Shown: positions 16,901 to 24,413 of the stretch, in pieces
Position numbering within the stretch: position 1 is the first letter of the stretch
How the letters are laid out: each line of letters starts with the position of its first letter
Assembly (NCBI GenBank): GCA_035541995.1
Contig: DATKMG010000695.1
Span: 1-46,817 of the forward strand
Source: DATKMG01 sp035541995
GTDB lineage: Bacteria; Acidobacteriota; Terriglobia; Versatilivoradales; Versatilivoraceae
Length of the DNA: 46,817 bases
Reading direction: 5' to 3'
Program-made: the position numbers and the translations under genes
The notes under the pieces: model-generated
Databases searched by the model: none
The model's input: the letters and a program-made list of their open reading frames with translations, nothing else
What the model was told of the DNA's origin: nothing

Positions 16901-17134
16901 CGTTATCGGCCAGTCCTGATGACCGCACTGGCCATGATCATCGGAATGGTCCCCATGGCGCTTGGTTCGGGCGAAGGAGGCGAACAAAATGCTCCCCTGG
17001 GACGCGCAGTCATTGGGGGCCTGATATTTGCTACTCTGGCGACGCTGTTTTTTGTACCCACCGTGTTCAGCCTGCTGCACGGTATTGGCAAATCCGCACC
17101 GATTTCTGATCGGGCCGATTGGTCCGGCGAATAA
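13964..17134 (+). CDS. RND-family efflux pump inner-membrane subunit
   Basis: The 1056-residue protein has the full AcrB-like layout: first helix near residues 10-30 (RPYTFIVMALLLLIISPIVI), porter domain, six helices around 330-480, second porter domain and six C-terminal helices. The TM4 proton-relay pair is present as Asp401-Asp402 (GILVDDATVTIEN). The TM10 Lys (AcrB K940) is replaced by Ala950 in GVATANSILVVSF, while the TM11 region RPVLMTALAMIIG keeps the Thr. The start at 13964 follows the family N-terminus and the leader ORF. The adaptor gene follows 21 bases after the stop. No outer-membrane factor gene is in the window. It probably exports small toxic compounds; the proton path may differ from AcrB. 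Confidence 0.93.
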   Translation: MWIVRIALQRPYTFIVMALLLLIISPIVIFRTPTDIFPNINVPVVSVIWSFIGLNAEEMEGRIVSVHERIMTTTVNDIEHIESQTLSGIAVIKIFFHPTVRIDAAIAQVTAVSQTILKFLPPGITPPLILSYNASSVPILQLSLSSDKLSEQQLNDYGSNFIRMQLATVQGASLPYPFGGKQRQMMIDINPAALEAKGLSPLDIVNAVNAQNLILPAGTSKIGQFEYDVDMNASPKTAEEISYLPVKVAGNTTIYIRDVAHVRDGFAPQTNVVRQGGKRGSLLYVMKTGSASTLDIVHRVRQALPRIAAGLPPELRIQPVADQSLFVRAAVNGVVREAIIAAVLTGLMILLFIGNWRSTLIIGLSIPLSILASIVVFSALGETINIMTLGGLALAVGILVDDATVTIENIDRNLAQGKDLTTGILDGAAQIAVPAFVSTLSICIVFIPIFFLTGVSRYLFVPLAEAVAFAMIASYILSRTLVPTLAMYLLKAHESKPDPGERSLISRFQKAFERGFLRSREAYRRMLGTGIRHRKVFIPAFLAACLAAFLLIPWLGEDFFPSTDSGHFTLHLRAKTGTRIEETARLCDLVESSIRRAIPPNELSDIVDNIGLPTSGINLSYSNSAPIGTSDADIMVSLSERHRPTDQYLRNLRVQLRQEFPGVTFYFLPADIVSQILNFGLPAPIDIQVVGRNMEGNRQFAIQLLGRLRKIPGATDLRIQQTFDRPRMHVDVDRTKAREIGFTQREIANSMLISLSGSFQTSPTFWLDPKNGVSYNLVTQMPQYELASLQDLQSIPVTGQNQLRPEILGSLATVTRSAMMALVSHYNVQRVIDIFGAVQGRDLGGVAQDITRVVKDSEKDLPHGSQLMVRGQIETMRSSFTGLLSGLVFSIILVYLLIVINFQSWLDPFIIITALPAALAGIMVCLFVTYTTVSVPALMGSIMCMGVATANSILVVSFAKDQIHQHGDATRAALEAGFTRYRPVLMTALAMIIGMVPMALGSGEGGEQNAPLGRAVIGGLIFATLATLFFVPTVFSLLHGIGKSAPISDRADWSGE

Positions 17135-17155
17135 AGCAGGGCAGTGGAGGATGGG

Positions 17156-18394
17156 ATGGGAGTTAGAGAAGGTAGCGGCCTATACACCGAGGCAAACCTG
17201 GACGAAGAAGGCCAGGAAAAGTTGAGCCAACCGCCTCCACGGTCAGGTCATGTCAAAACGATCATTATCGCCGCGATAGTCTGTCTGCTTTTCGGAATCG
17301 CTGTGTATCGGGGCATTTCCAGCAGGACGAAAGCAAGCTCGGCCCTCGCCCGTGAGACACTGGAACAAGCGATACGTACGGTTTCCGTCATCCCTCCGAA
17401 GCGAGGGGCTCCCGCAGAGGAAATTGTGCTTCCTGGAAATATTCAGGCTTTCATCGATGCTCCGATTTACGCCCGGACGAATGGGTATTTGAGGCGCTGG
17501 ACCGTGGATATCGGGGCTCACGTCAAAGCGGGTCAGCTCCTGGCTGAGATCGATACCCCGGAAGTGGAACAGCAGCTCCAGCAAGCTCGTGCCGATCTGG
17601 CCACTGCGGAGGCAAACCTCCGCCTTGCAGAGATTACGGCATCCCGCTACCAGGAGTTGCTGAAAACCGATTCCATCTCGAAGCAGGAGGCCGACAACGC
17701 GTCCGGCGACCTTCAAGCGAAAGGGGCTATTGTTCAGTCAGCCCGATATAACATGAAAAGGCTTGAGGAATTGCAGTCCTTCCAAAGAATTTATGCACCT
17801 TTTGATGGGGTCATTACTGCTCGCAACACTGATATCGGGGCTCTAATCGATTCTGGCAGCGCAAGCCCCGCCCGGGAATTATTCCACATCGCTTCAACCC
17901 GGAAGCTACGAATCTATGTGAAAGTCCCACAGGTATACGCGCGAGCAGCCAGGCCGGGTCTTCCTGCAGACTTGACCTTGTCGGAATTCCCCGGCCGCCG
18001 CTTCAAGGGGACACTGGTGCGAACGGCGGAGTCAATCGAAGCTGCCACCCGCACACTCCTGGTCGAGATCGACCTGGAAAACCCCCATGGAACACTCCTC
18101 CCGGGCGCTTACGCGGAGGTGCATCTGAAACTTCCCTCCCAGGCGCCCACTTACCTCTTGCCTGTGAACGCACTTCTCTTCCGCTCTGAAGGCCTCCAGA
18201 TTGCGGTACTCGAAGGCAGGAACCGGGCCGTGCTGATTCCTGTGACGATTGGTCGTGATTTTGGAACAGAGGTCGAGATCGTTTCCGGCTTGAACGGCGG
18301 TGAGAGTGTGATCCTGAATCCTCCGGACTCCCTGGTTTCGGGCGAGGCAGTCAGCCTCGCGCCATCATCGAACACAAGCGGCAAGGGGAATTGA
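17156..18394 (+). CDS. RND efflux adaptor (membrane fusion) protein
   Basis: The 412-residue protein has one N-terminal membrane helix (about residues 34-52, IIIAAIVCLLFGIAVYRG), a lipoyl-like half (YARTNGYLRRWTVDIGAHVK), a coiled-coil hairpin (LQQARADLATAEANLRLAEI and following), the other lipoyl half (APFDGVITARNTDIGALI) and a beta-barrel end (GRDFGTEVEIVSGLNGGESV). ATG 17156 is taken because GGAGG lies 4 bases upstream; GTG 17144 would add four residues. It is the periplasmic partner of the preceding RND pump. The order pump-then-adaptor is the reverse of most RND operons. Confidence 0.9.
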   Translation: MGVREGSGLYTEANLDEEGQEKLSQPPPRSGHVKTIIIAAIVCLLFGIAVYRGISSRTKASSALARETLEQAIRTVSVIPPKRGAPAEEIVLPGNIQAFIDAPIYARTNGYLRRWTVDIGAHVKAGQLLAEIDTPEVEQQLQQARADLATAEANLRLAEITASRYQELLKTDSISKQEADNASGDLQAKGAIVQSARYNMKRLEELQSFQRIYAPFDGVITARNTDIGALIDSGSASPARELFHIASTRKLRIYVKVPQVYARAARPGLPADLTLSEFPGRRFKGTLVRTAESIEAATRTLLVEIDLENPHGTLLPGAYAEVHLKLPSQAPTYLLPVNALLFRSEGLQIAVLEGRNRAVLIPVTIGRDFGTEVEIVSGLNGGESVILNPPDSLVSGEAVSLAPSSNTSGKGN

Positions 18395-18452
18395 CACCAC
18401 CGGATTTTTTCGCAGCTTCTGGTTACCCCGATCACCGGCGGAAGGATCTCGT

Positions 18453-18469
18453 GGGCCCCAGACGGGCCC
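18453..18469. terminator. Possible hairpin between convergent genes
   Basis: GGGCCC-CAGAC-GGGCCC lies between the adaptor gene (+) and the kinase gene (-), which converge here. No run of T follows on either strand, so it may be only a weak stop or simple structure. Confidence 0.35.
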
Positions 18470-18487
18470 CTGCCGTCATTCCTTCTG

Positions 18488-21202
18488 TCACGGGAGGAGG
18501 CCGGCGGCCTGCGCCCAGCCAAGGATGATGTGCAGCTCGGTATTCGCGTCGGCTGGCGGCTCTTCGGCTGCCAGCAGCCGGCCGTCAGGCGCCACGTCGA
18601 ACTCAGTGTGGTCGGCTTCGCCCCGTGCCGTGCCGGCATCGGAGACGAGCACGCGCGGCGGCGAGAGCAGCAGCGTCTGCTGGGCTTGCACAGCGACACT
18701 CATGAAGTCGCGGGATGCGGTGGAGCGGTAGACGATCTCGCCACCCCGCGGGTGCCAGACAGGCTCGGCACCGCCCGCCACCGAGATCTGAACCTTGTGT
18801 CCCAGATCCGGAAACGCCTGCGAGTAGACCTCGTTGCGCCCGGATTCGTCGGAAACGTAGACGATCCAGCGGCCATCGGGAGAGACGCGCGGGCTGGTTT
18901 CGTTGAAGGAACCCGTCAGAAGCGGTTTTGCCGACGGCTTGGGGCCGAGGGAAATCAGGACTACGTCCCAACCTGTCTTCGGGTCGTCCACGGTTATCAG
19001 GATGCCCTTGCCGTCCGGAGTCCAGGAGGCGGCATGAAAATGCGGGCCGCCCGAGACCCAGAGCCTTTCCTCGTCTCCCGAACCGTCGCTGCGACGCCGA
19101 TAGAGCGCACGCCCTTCCCCGGCCCGCGACGAGGCCCACGCGATCCAGGCCCCGTCCGGTGACCACACCGCCGTCTCGTCCTCGCCTGCTCCGAACGAGA
19201 ACCGCGACACAGCACCGCGCCGAAGGTCGACGCTCCACACGTCGGGGTCGGCCTTGCCGCCGCTTATTGCGTTGACGGCAACGCGTGTGCCATCGGGCGA
19301 GAGGCGCGGATCGGCGCAAATGACCTCGCGGGTGGCCACCCGGGTTCTTGTCCCTGCTCGGTCGATCCACACGAGTCCTTGCGTTATCGACGCACCGAGG
19401 TTCCGCGCGCCCTCGGTTGTTGTGCCACCCATGAAGATCAGCGAACCGCTGGCGGAAACGTCCAGTGTCGTCGGCATTGGCCCCGCGTTGAGTCCGTCGG
19501 TAGGGAGCGCAGCCGGCGCGCCGGAGAAGGTGAGCCGCGCAGGGTCGAGCCCAGCGGCCACGAGCCGTCCGTTTTCCACCCAGATGATGCTTTGACCGAC
19601 GGCGCGGGCCAAGTGGGTATCCTGCGCCAGGATTCGCCGCTGGCCTGTTTCCAGAGACTGAACTGCCAAGGCCGGACGCGTTCCAACGACCTCCAGGAGC
19701 ACCAGCCGGCCGCCGGGCAGGGCCCGTGGACTCACCACGGCCTGGGTCGCCTGCTCAGGTCTTCCGGCGACCGGAGTCGGCCGGCCTCCAGCCTCCGGAA
19801 GCTCGTAGATCACCCCGGGCTGGTCGGGATCGAAGCGAGTGAGCAGGATCCTGCCGTTGTCTGCCCAGGTCGGCTGAAGGTACCGAAAGTTCCCCTCAAT
19901 CAGAGTCGTGGCGGTGCCACCCTCGATGGGGACCTTCTTCAGGGCGTGGATGTCGGAGACGTAGGCGATCCAGCGCCCGTCCGGCGAGAAGATGGGATGG
20001 TCCGGCGCGCCCTCGGTACCGGCGAGTGGCTTGGCAGCCGCCTCGTGCAACGAACGGACGAAGATCATCTGGCTCGCGGCCCCCGGCAAGCGACCCACGA
20101 AAGCAACCCGCAGCCCGTCTGGCGAGATCACGGCGCCTGTCGGGGCGATCTCGCTGGGCTCGGCAGACAGCGAGAAGTGCAGCGGGCCTAAAGGAGTCGA
20201 GCCCGATCGGCTCGAGGGGCCGCGAACCGCCTGGGTGACCGCGACGGCGAGAGCGAGCGCGGCCATGACCCAGGCCAGGCGCTCCCGTGTGGTCGCCCGG
20301 ACACTCGCGGCTGGCTCAGGGCTCCAGTGGGCCCCGACCGGGTCAGCGAGCAGAACGACGGCCTCGCCGATGTCCCGCAGGCGCTTCTTGGGATCGCGGT
20401 CTAGACAGCGCCCGAGGAGGCGCCGTACGGCGGCTGGGGTGCGTGCAGGCAAGGCCGTCCAGTCCAGCTCGCGCATCAGCACCGCAGCCAGAACGTCACT
20501 CACTGTCTCGCCTCCGAAGAGGCGCATCCCGGTCAGCATCTCGTAGAGCACCACGCCGAAGGCCCAGATGTCGGCACGGCGATCGACAATCTTGCCGCGC
20601 GCCTGCTCGGGACTCATATAGGCTGCCGTGCCCAAAATCACTCCGGGGCGACTCATCTGATCGGTCAGCGTGGGCGACTGTGTCAACCCGGCCCCCGATA
20701 CCTGACCCCCGCCTCCTTCTCCTTCCAGGGCCTTGGCCAGCCCGAAATCGAGCACCTTCACCACGCCTTCAGCAGTGATCTTTACGTTGGCCGGTTTCAG
20801 ATCGCGGTGGATGATCCCCTTTTCGTGTGCTCCCTCCAGGGATTCGGCCATCTGTTTCGCGATCGGCAGGGCCTCATCGAGTGGAATCGGCCCCTGCGTG
20901 ATCCGCTCCGCTAGCGTGGGTCCTTCCACCAATTCCATTACCAGTGCCCGCACTCCACCGGATTCTTCCAGACCGTAGATCGAGGCAATGTTGGGGTGGT
21001 TCAACGATGCCAGCACCTGCGCCTCACGCTGGAATCGCGCCATCCGCTCGGCATCATTGGCAAACGCCGCAGGCAGCACCTTCAGCGCCACGTCACGGTT
21101 CAGCTTGGTGTCGCGAGCACGATAGACTTCGCCCATCCCGCCCGCACCAATGGGCGAAACAACCACATACGATCCAAGCTTGGTTCCTGCTGCCAGCGTC
21201 AT
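18488..21202 (-). CDS. Receptor-like Ser/Thr kinase with beta-propeller sensor (kinase C)
   Basis: The 904-residue protein has a cytoplasmic kinase domain: glycine loop GAGGMGEVY (19-27), Lys41, HRD 132-134, DFG 152-154 and GTAAYMSPEQ (191-200). One membrane helix follows (about 309-325, LAWVMAALALAVAVTQA), then a long extracytoplasmic part with repeated TolB/WD40-type blades (FSPDGRWIAYVS, WSPDGAWIAWASS, VSPDGRWIVYVS). ATG 21202 is chosen because the kinase fold begins there; the frame opens 10 codons earlier. No ribosome binding site is evident. It lies 30 bases after kinase B and is probably co-transcribed. The gene is unusually GC-rich compared with its neighbours. Ligand and targets are unknown. 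Confidence 0.92.
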   Translation of the reverse strand: MTLAAGTKLGSYVVVSPIGAGGMGEVYRARDTKLNRDVALKVLPAAFANDAERMARFQREAQVLASLNHPNIASIYGLEESGGVRALVMELVEGPTLAERITQGPIPLDEALPIAKQMAESLEGAHEKGIIHRDLKPANVKITAEGVVKVLDFGLAKALEGEGGGGQVSGAGLTQSPTLTDQMSRPGVILGTAAYMSPEQARGKIVDRRADIWAFGVVLYEMLTGMRLFGGETVSDVLAAVLMRELDWTALPARTPAAVRRLLGRCLDRDPKKRLRDIGEAVVLLADPVGAHWSPEPAASVRATTRERLAWVMAALALAVAVTQAVRGPSSRSGSTPLGPLHFSLSAEPSEIAPTGAVISPDGLRVAFVGRLPGAASQMIFVRSLHEAAAKPLAGTEGAPDHPIFSPDGRWIAYVSDIHALKKVPIEGGTATTLIEGNFRYLQPTWADNGRILLTRFDPDQPGVIYELPEAGGRPTPVAGRPEQATQAVVSPRALPGGRLVLLEVVGTRPALAVQSLETGQRRILAQDTHLARAVGQSIIWVENGRLVAAGLDPARLTFSGAPAALPTDGLNAGPMPTTLDVSASGSLIFMGGTTTEGARNLGASITQGLVWIDRAGTRTRVATREVICADPRLSPDGTRVAVNAISGGKADPDVWSVDLRRGAVSRFSFGAGEDETAVWSPDGAWIAWASSRAGEGRALYRRRSDGSGDEERLWVSGGPHFHAASWTPDGKGILITVDDPKTGWDVVLISLGPKPSAKPLLTGSFNETSPRVSPDGRWIVYVSDESGRNEVYSQAFPDLGHKVQISVAGGAEPVWHPRGGEIVYRSTASRDFMSVAVQAQQTLLLSPPRVLVSDAGTARGEADHTEFDVAPDGRLLAAEEPPADANTELHIILGWAQAAGLLP

Positions 21203-21232
21203 TTCAAATCCATAATCGGGAATCCAAATCAC

Positions 21233-23953
21233 TCATTGTTTATTGGGTAGGCGTGCTGTCCAGTTCACCACCAGGGTCAGGGGGTTGTTCTGCACGTTGG
21301 CGGTGTTGATCACAAACTTCTTCCCGTCCGGCGTGACGTCGTAAGGGGAAAAGAATGCCGCCACCGTTGTCCTGAAGAGCGGCTGGACCCTCTGCACTTC
21401 AATGCTATTGCCACGCTCCTCGACTCCGACTGCCATCATCTGGTTGTCGGGCGAGAGGTAGAAGATTTCCTTCCCGTCCCTCCGCCATCTGGGGGAATGA
21501 CCTCCGCTGGCCGAAATTTGCCATCTGCCGCCCGCGCTGGCGTTGGCGGATCCGGAGCCCGCGTCCAAGACCTTGGCGGCATCAAACGGAACCACGTAGA
21601 CCTCCTCTCTGCCTGACTCCTTGGAGGTATAAGCCACCCACCGTGCGTCGGGCGAGAACTGACCATCATAAGCTGCCGCTGGCGCTTGCACAAAGGGGCG
21701 GGGCTTGTGGTCGCCGGCGAGTGGCAGGACCCAGATATCGTCTTGCGTCAGGCTGTATAAATCTCCGCGCGAGTAGAGGATAAATCTGCCATCGCTGGAC
21801 CAGCTCGTAGGACATACTTGGGTATCAGATGGCTCCGAAGCCAGCAGAAGCTGCTCAGCGCCTGCCCCGTTGGAAGGTTTCTGGTAAATGCCCTTGCGAG
21901 CCTTGCCTGTCAGTGCACCGAAAAGGATCCGGCTCCCGTCCGGTGACCAGACCGGATAGCCGTGGTCTGTGTCGGGATCGAACGTCAGGCGCATCCCGAC
22001 CCCCCGCGCCAAATCGTCCACCCAGATTTCGCTGTTCGGATCACCTGCATTGAATGCCAGCTTTCGCCCATCCGGCGATAAGCGTAAGTCGCAATAGGCG
22101 CCCATTTCGCCGATGAAGTCCAATTCTTTTCCGGCGCGGTCAAACCACCTCAAGCGTCTCCCTCCAGCTCTCCCGACCCCCTGCTGATAGATCAGCAGGC
22201 CGTTTTCGGATGCATCATAGAAGGCGTGGCCGATTTCATTTTCCACGACCCGTTCTGCGACTGGATGGGGGTCCCCCTTGAGCTGCCCTCGCTCCGGGTC
22301 GAAAGCTTGCTCCATCAGGGTGTTGCCCCGATGGTAAAGCAACAACCCTGAGGCATATACGGCGTTGCCGCCTCCCCTTATCAGGAGTCGATTCTCCTTG
22401 CCGTCCAGCAAGGCGAAATATATCCCACCCAATGCGGGATCAGCAGCACCTGCTGCATAGAGGAAGTGCTTTCCATCGGGCAGGAATCTCGGCGATCCGC
22501 AACCCAAGTATTTGGACGCATCCAGCTCAATGACCGGAACCGGGGCGCCACCTGAGGCTGCCAGCCTGTTCAGACTTATACCCAACGCAAACAGGATAGT
22601 TCCGTCGCGGTTCCAGCTTCCTCCTCCAGAATCAGGGGCATCGGCCACAACGACAGCCGGTCCGCCTGATGCCTCAATGGTTTTAAGCTTCCCGTCGGCA
22701 AAAAAACCGAGTGCCCGGCTGTCCGCCGACCAGAACAGATTAGCCGCCCCTTCCGCTCCCGCCAGAGGCTGGGCGGTCTGTGAGTCCAGGGACCGGACCC
22801 ATAGCATCTTCTTTCCACTGGAATCCACAGCCGAGAAGGCTAGAGCGTGTCCATCGGGAGAGATGACCGGCGGGCCGCCTGAAGGCCCGGTGAAGTCGAA
22901 CTGAGTATTCTCGGGCGGCAAGATTTCGGCAACTATCGCAGGGGCCGAGTACCGAGACAGCCGCAGGTAAGCGAAAGTCCCCGCGATAGTCCCTATTAGG
23001 AAAACTACGACCAGCCCCCAAGCTAATTGTTCACGCCACCGCCTCGCAGTGACGGGACTCACCCTCACGGCTTCTGCTTCGGCTGCTTCCGTCGGGGCCG
23101 ACAGGTACTCTTCGATCTCGATCCGAGCCTCGCCGATAGCTTGCAGCCGTTTTTTCCGATCCTTCTCCAGGCAGCGCCGCAGCAACTTCCGGATGCTGGC
23201 GGGAACTGAAACCGCCAACACACTCATGTCCGGTTCGCTTTTCAGCACCGCCGCCAAGGTATCGCTTACCGTCTCGCAGCCGAACATCGGCTTCCCCGTC
23301 AGCATCTCGTAAAGCACGACGCCGAAGGCCCAGATGTCGGCGCGTCTGTCTGCCACCTGCCCTCTCGCCTGTTCCGGAGCCATATAGGCCGCCGTGCCCA
23401 TGATCACCCCCGCTTGCGTGGCTGCCATGGTGAGCGTCGGAGAACTTGCCGGATCGCCTGCCTGCACGGTACCTTCTGCCGCCTTCGCCAGTCCGAAGTC
23501 CAGGATCTTCACAATACCCTCGGGGGTGATCTTCACGTTGGCAGGCTTCAGGTCGCGGTGCATGATCCCGTGCTCATGCGCATATTCCAGCGCCTCGGCC
23601 ATTTGTTTCGCGATTTGCAGGGCTTCATCCAGGGGCATCGCGCCCGACTTCAGGTGCTCCGCCAGCGTCGGTCCTTCTACTAACTCCATCACCAGGGCAC
23701 GCACCCCGCCCGACTCCTCAACGCCATAGATCGAAGCGATGTTCGGATGGTTCAGCGCGGCCAGCATCTCGGCTTCGCGCTGGAAGCGCGCCATCCGCTC
23801 GGCATCGTTGGCAAACGCCGCAGGCAGGACTTTCACCGCCACGTCGCGGTTCAGCTTGGTGTCGCGGGCACGATAGACTTCGCCCATTCCACCGGCACCC
23901 AGCGGTGCCACGATCTCATACGGTCCGAGTTTAGTTCCTGTAGTCAGCGTCAT
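21233..23953 (-). CDS. Receptor-like Ser/Thr kinase with beta-propeller sensor (kinase B)
   Basis: The 906-residue product has the same plan as kinase C: glycine loop 19-27, Lys41, HRD 132-134, DFG 152-154 and GTAAYMAPEQ. A single membrane helix follows near residues 322-345 (LAWGLVVVFLIGTIAGTFAYL), then TolB-like blades (ISPDGHALAFSAVD, LSPDGRKLAFNAGD, WSPDGSRILFG, WSSDGRFILYSRGD). Over the first 160 residues I count 133 identities with kinase C, whereas the propellers are clearly different. ATG 23953 is taken since the open frame upstream is repeat DNA. The frame upstream contains palindromes, not protein. It is probably transcribed with kinase C. Confidence 0.92.
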   Translation of the reverse strand: MTLTTGTKLGPYEIVAPLGAGGMGEVYRARDTKLNRDVAVKVLPAAFANDAERMARFQREAEMLAALNHPNIASIYGVEESGGVRALVMELVEGPTLAEHLKSGAMPLDEALQIAKQMAEALEYAHEHGIMHRDLKPANVKITPEGIVKILDFGLAKAAEGTVQAGDPASSPTLTMAATQAGVIMGTAAYMAPEQARGQVADRRADIWAFGVVLYEMLTGKPMFGCETVSDTLAAVLKSEPDMSVLAVSVPASIRKLLRRCLEKDRKKRLQAIGEARIEIEEYLSAPTEAAEAEAVRVSPVTARRWREQLAWGLVVVFLIGTIAGTFAYLRLSRYSAPAIVAEILPPENTQFDFTGPSGGPPVISPDGHALAFSAVDSSGKKMLWVRSLDSQTAQPLAGAEGAANLFWSADSRALGFFADGKLKTIEASGGPAVVVADAPDSGGGSWNRDGTILFALGISLNRLAASGGAPVPVIELDASKYLGCGSPRFLPDGKHFLYAAGAADPALGGIYFALLDGKENRLLIRGGGNAVYASGLLLYHRGNTLMEQAFDPERGQLKGDPHPVAERVVENEIGHAFYDASENGLLIYQQGVGRAGGRRLRWFDRAGKELDFIGEMGAYCDLRLSPDGRKLAFNAGDPNSEIWVDDLARGVGMRLTFDPDTDHGYPVWSPDGSRILFGALTGKARKGIYQKPSNGAGAEQLLLASEPSDTQVCPTSWSSDGRFILYSRGDLYSLTQDDIWVLPLAGDHKPRPFVQAPAAAYDGQFSPDARWVAYTSKESGREEVYVVPFDAAKVLDAGSGSANASAGGRWQISASGGHSPRWRRDGKEIFYLSPDNQMMAVGVEERGNSIEVQRVQPLFRTTVAAFFSPYDVTPDGKKFVINTANVQNNPLTLVVNWTARLPNKQ

Positions 23954-24028
23954 CTCAAATCCCAAATCAAAAAGGTTGTGGAGTGCGGGAGCTTGCTTTC
24001 GCTTTCTCCCCCTTGCCAATCCTCCACA

Positions 24029-24198
24029 GCGGCAGCTTGCTGCCGCCCCTATCTTTCCTGCCGAATTAGGGAATGCCCAGTGCAGGCTCAACGCCAAGAG
24101 CCTGCGGCAGACCGGCGCTCTCTAAAGAGAACGTCCGAATGTCCAAAATCCATGCCGCCAGCCAGCTGGCGGCTACCAAAGCGGGAGCAAGCTCCCGC
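24029..24198. repeat. Cluster of short palindromes (REP-like)
   Basis: Three perfect hairpins occur within 170 bases: GCGGCAG-CTTG-CTGCCGC (24029-24046), GCCGCCAG-CCAG-CTGGCGGC (24154-24173) and GCGGGAGC-AA-GCTCCCGC (24181-24198). A degenerate relative (GCGGGAGCTTGCTTTCGC) lies near 23985. The last hairpin sits at the break point of the kinase remnant next to it. Confidence 0.7.
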
Positions 24199-24207
24199 AC
24201 CCAAAAC

Positions 24208-24300
24208 CAGCCGGGTCTCTTCGGCCCTGCAAACCACGCCCATGCCGCCACCGCTCAGCTTTCCGATGACTCTGTAATGGGAAATTGTTTTGCCGATCAT
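24208..24300 (-). pseudogene. 5' remnant of a fourth Ser/Thr kinase gene
   Basis: The first 31 codons read as the N-terminus of a kinase of the kinase A type (MIGKTISHYRVIGKLSGGG then MGVVCRAEETRL), and kinase A begins MLGKTISHYRIIEKLGGGG. After codon 31 the likeness stops exactly where palindromic repeat DNA begins (24198). The frame then runs on through repeats to 24088 as non-family sequence. It lies between kinases A and B on the same strand, so it is best read as the stump of a lost gene. Confidence 0.8.
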
Positions 24301-24413
24301 GGATCATATCAACAATCCGGTGTCAGCTTTCCGCCCCTGGCGAGGACAAGCCAGGTGACCATTGTCGGGTGGGACCAGGCTTCTTTTGCCGTCCGCCGTC
24401 TGCCCTCTGTTCC

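Noticed and set aside
18525..20778. Several long plus-strand open frames opposite kinase C
   Set aside because: They are Arg/Pro/Ser-rich with no family motif and arise from the high GC of the kinase gene on the other strand.
24031..24097. N-terminal extension of kinase B
   Set aside because: It is encoded by palindromic repeat DNA, and the kinase fold starts at ATG 23953.
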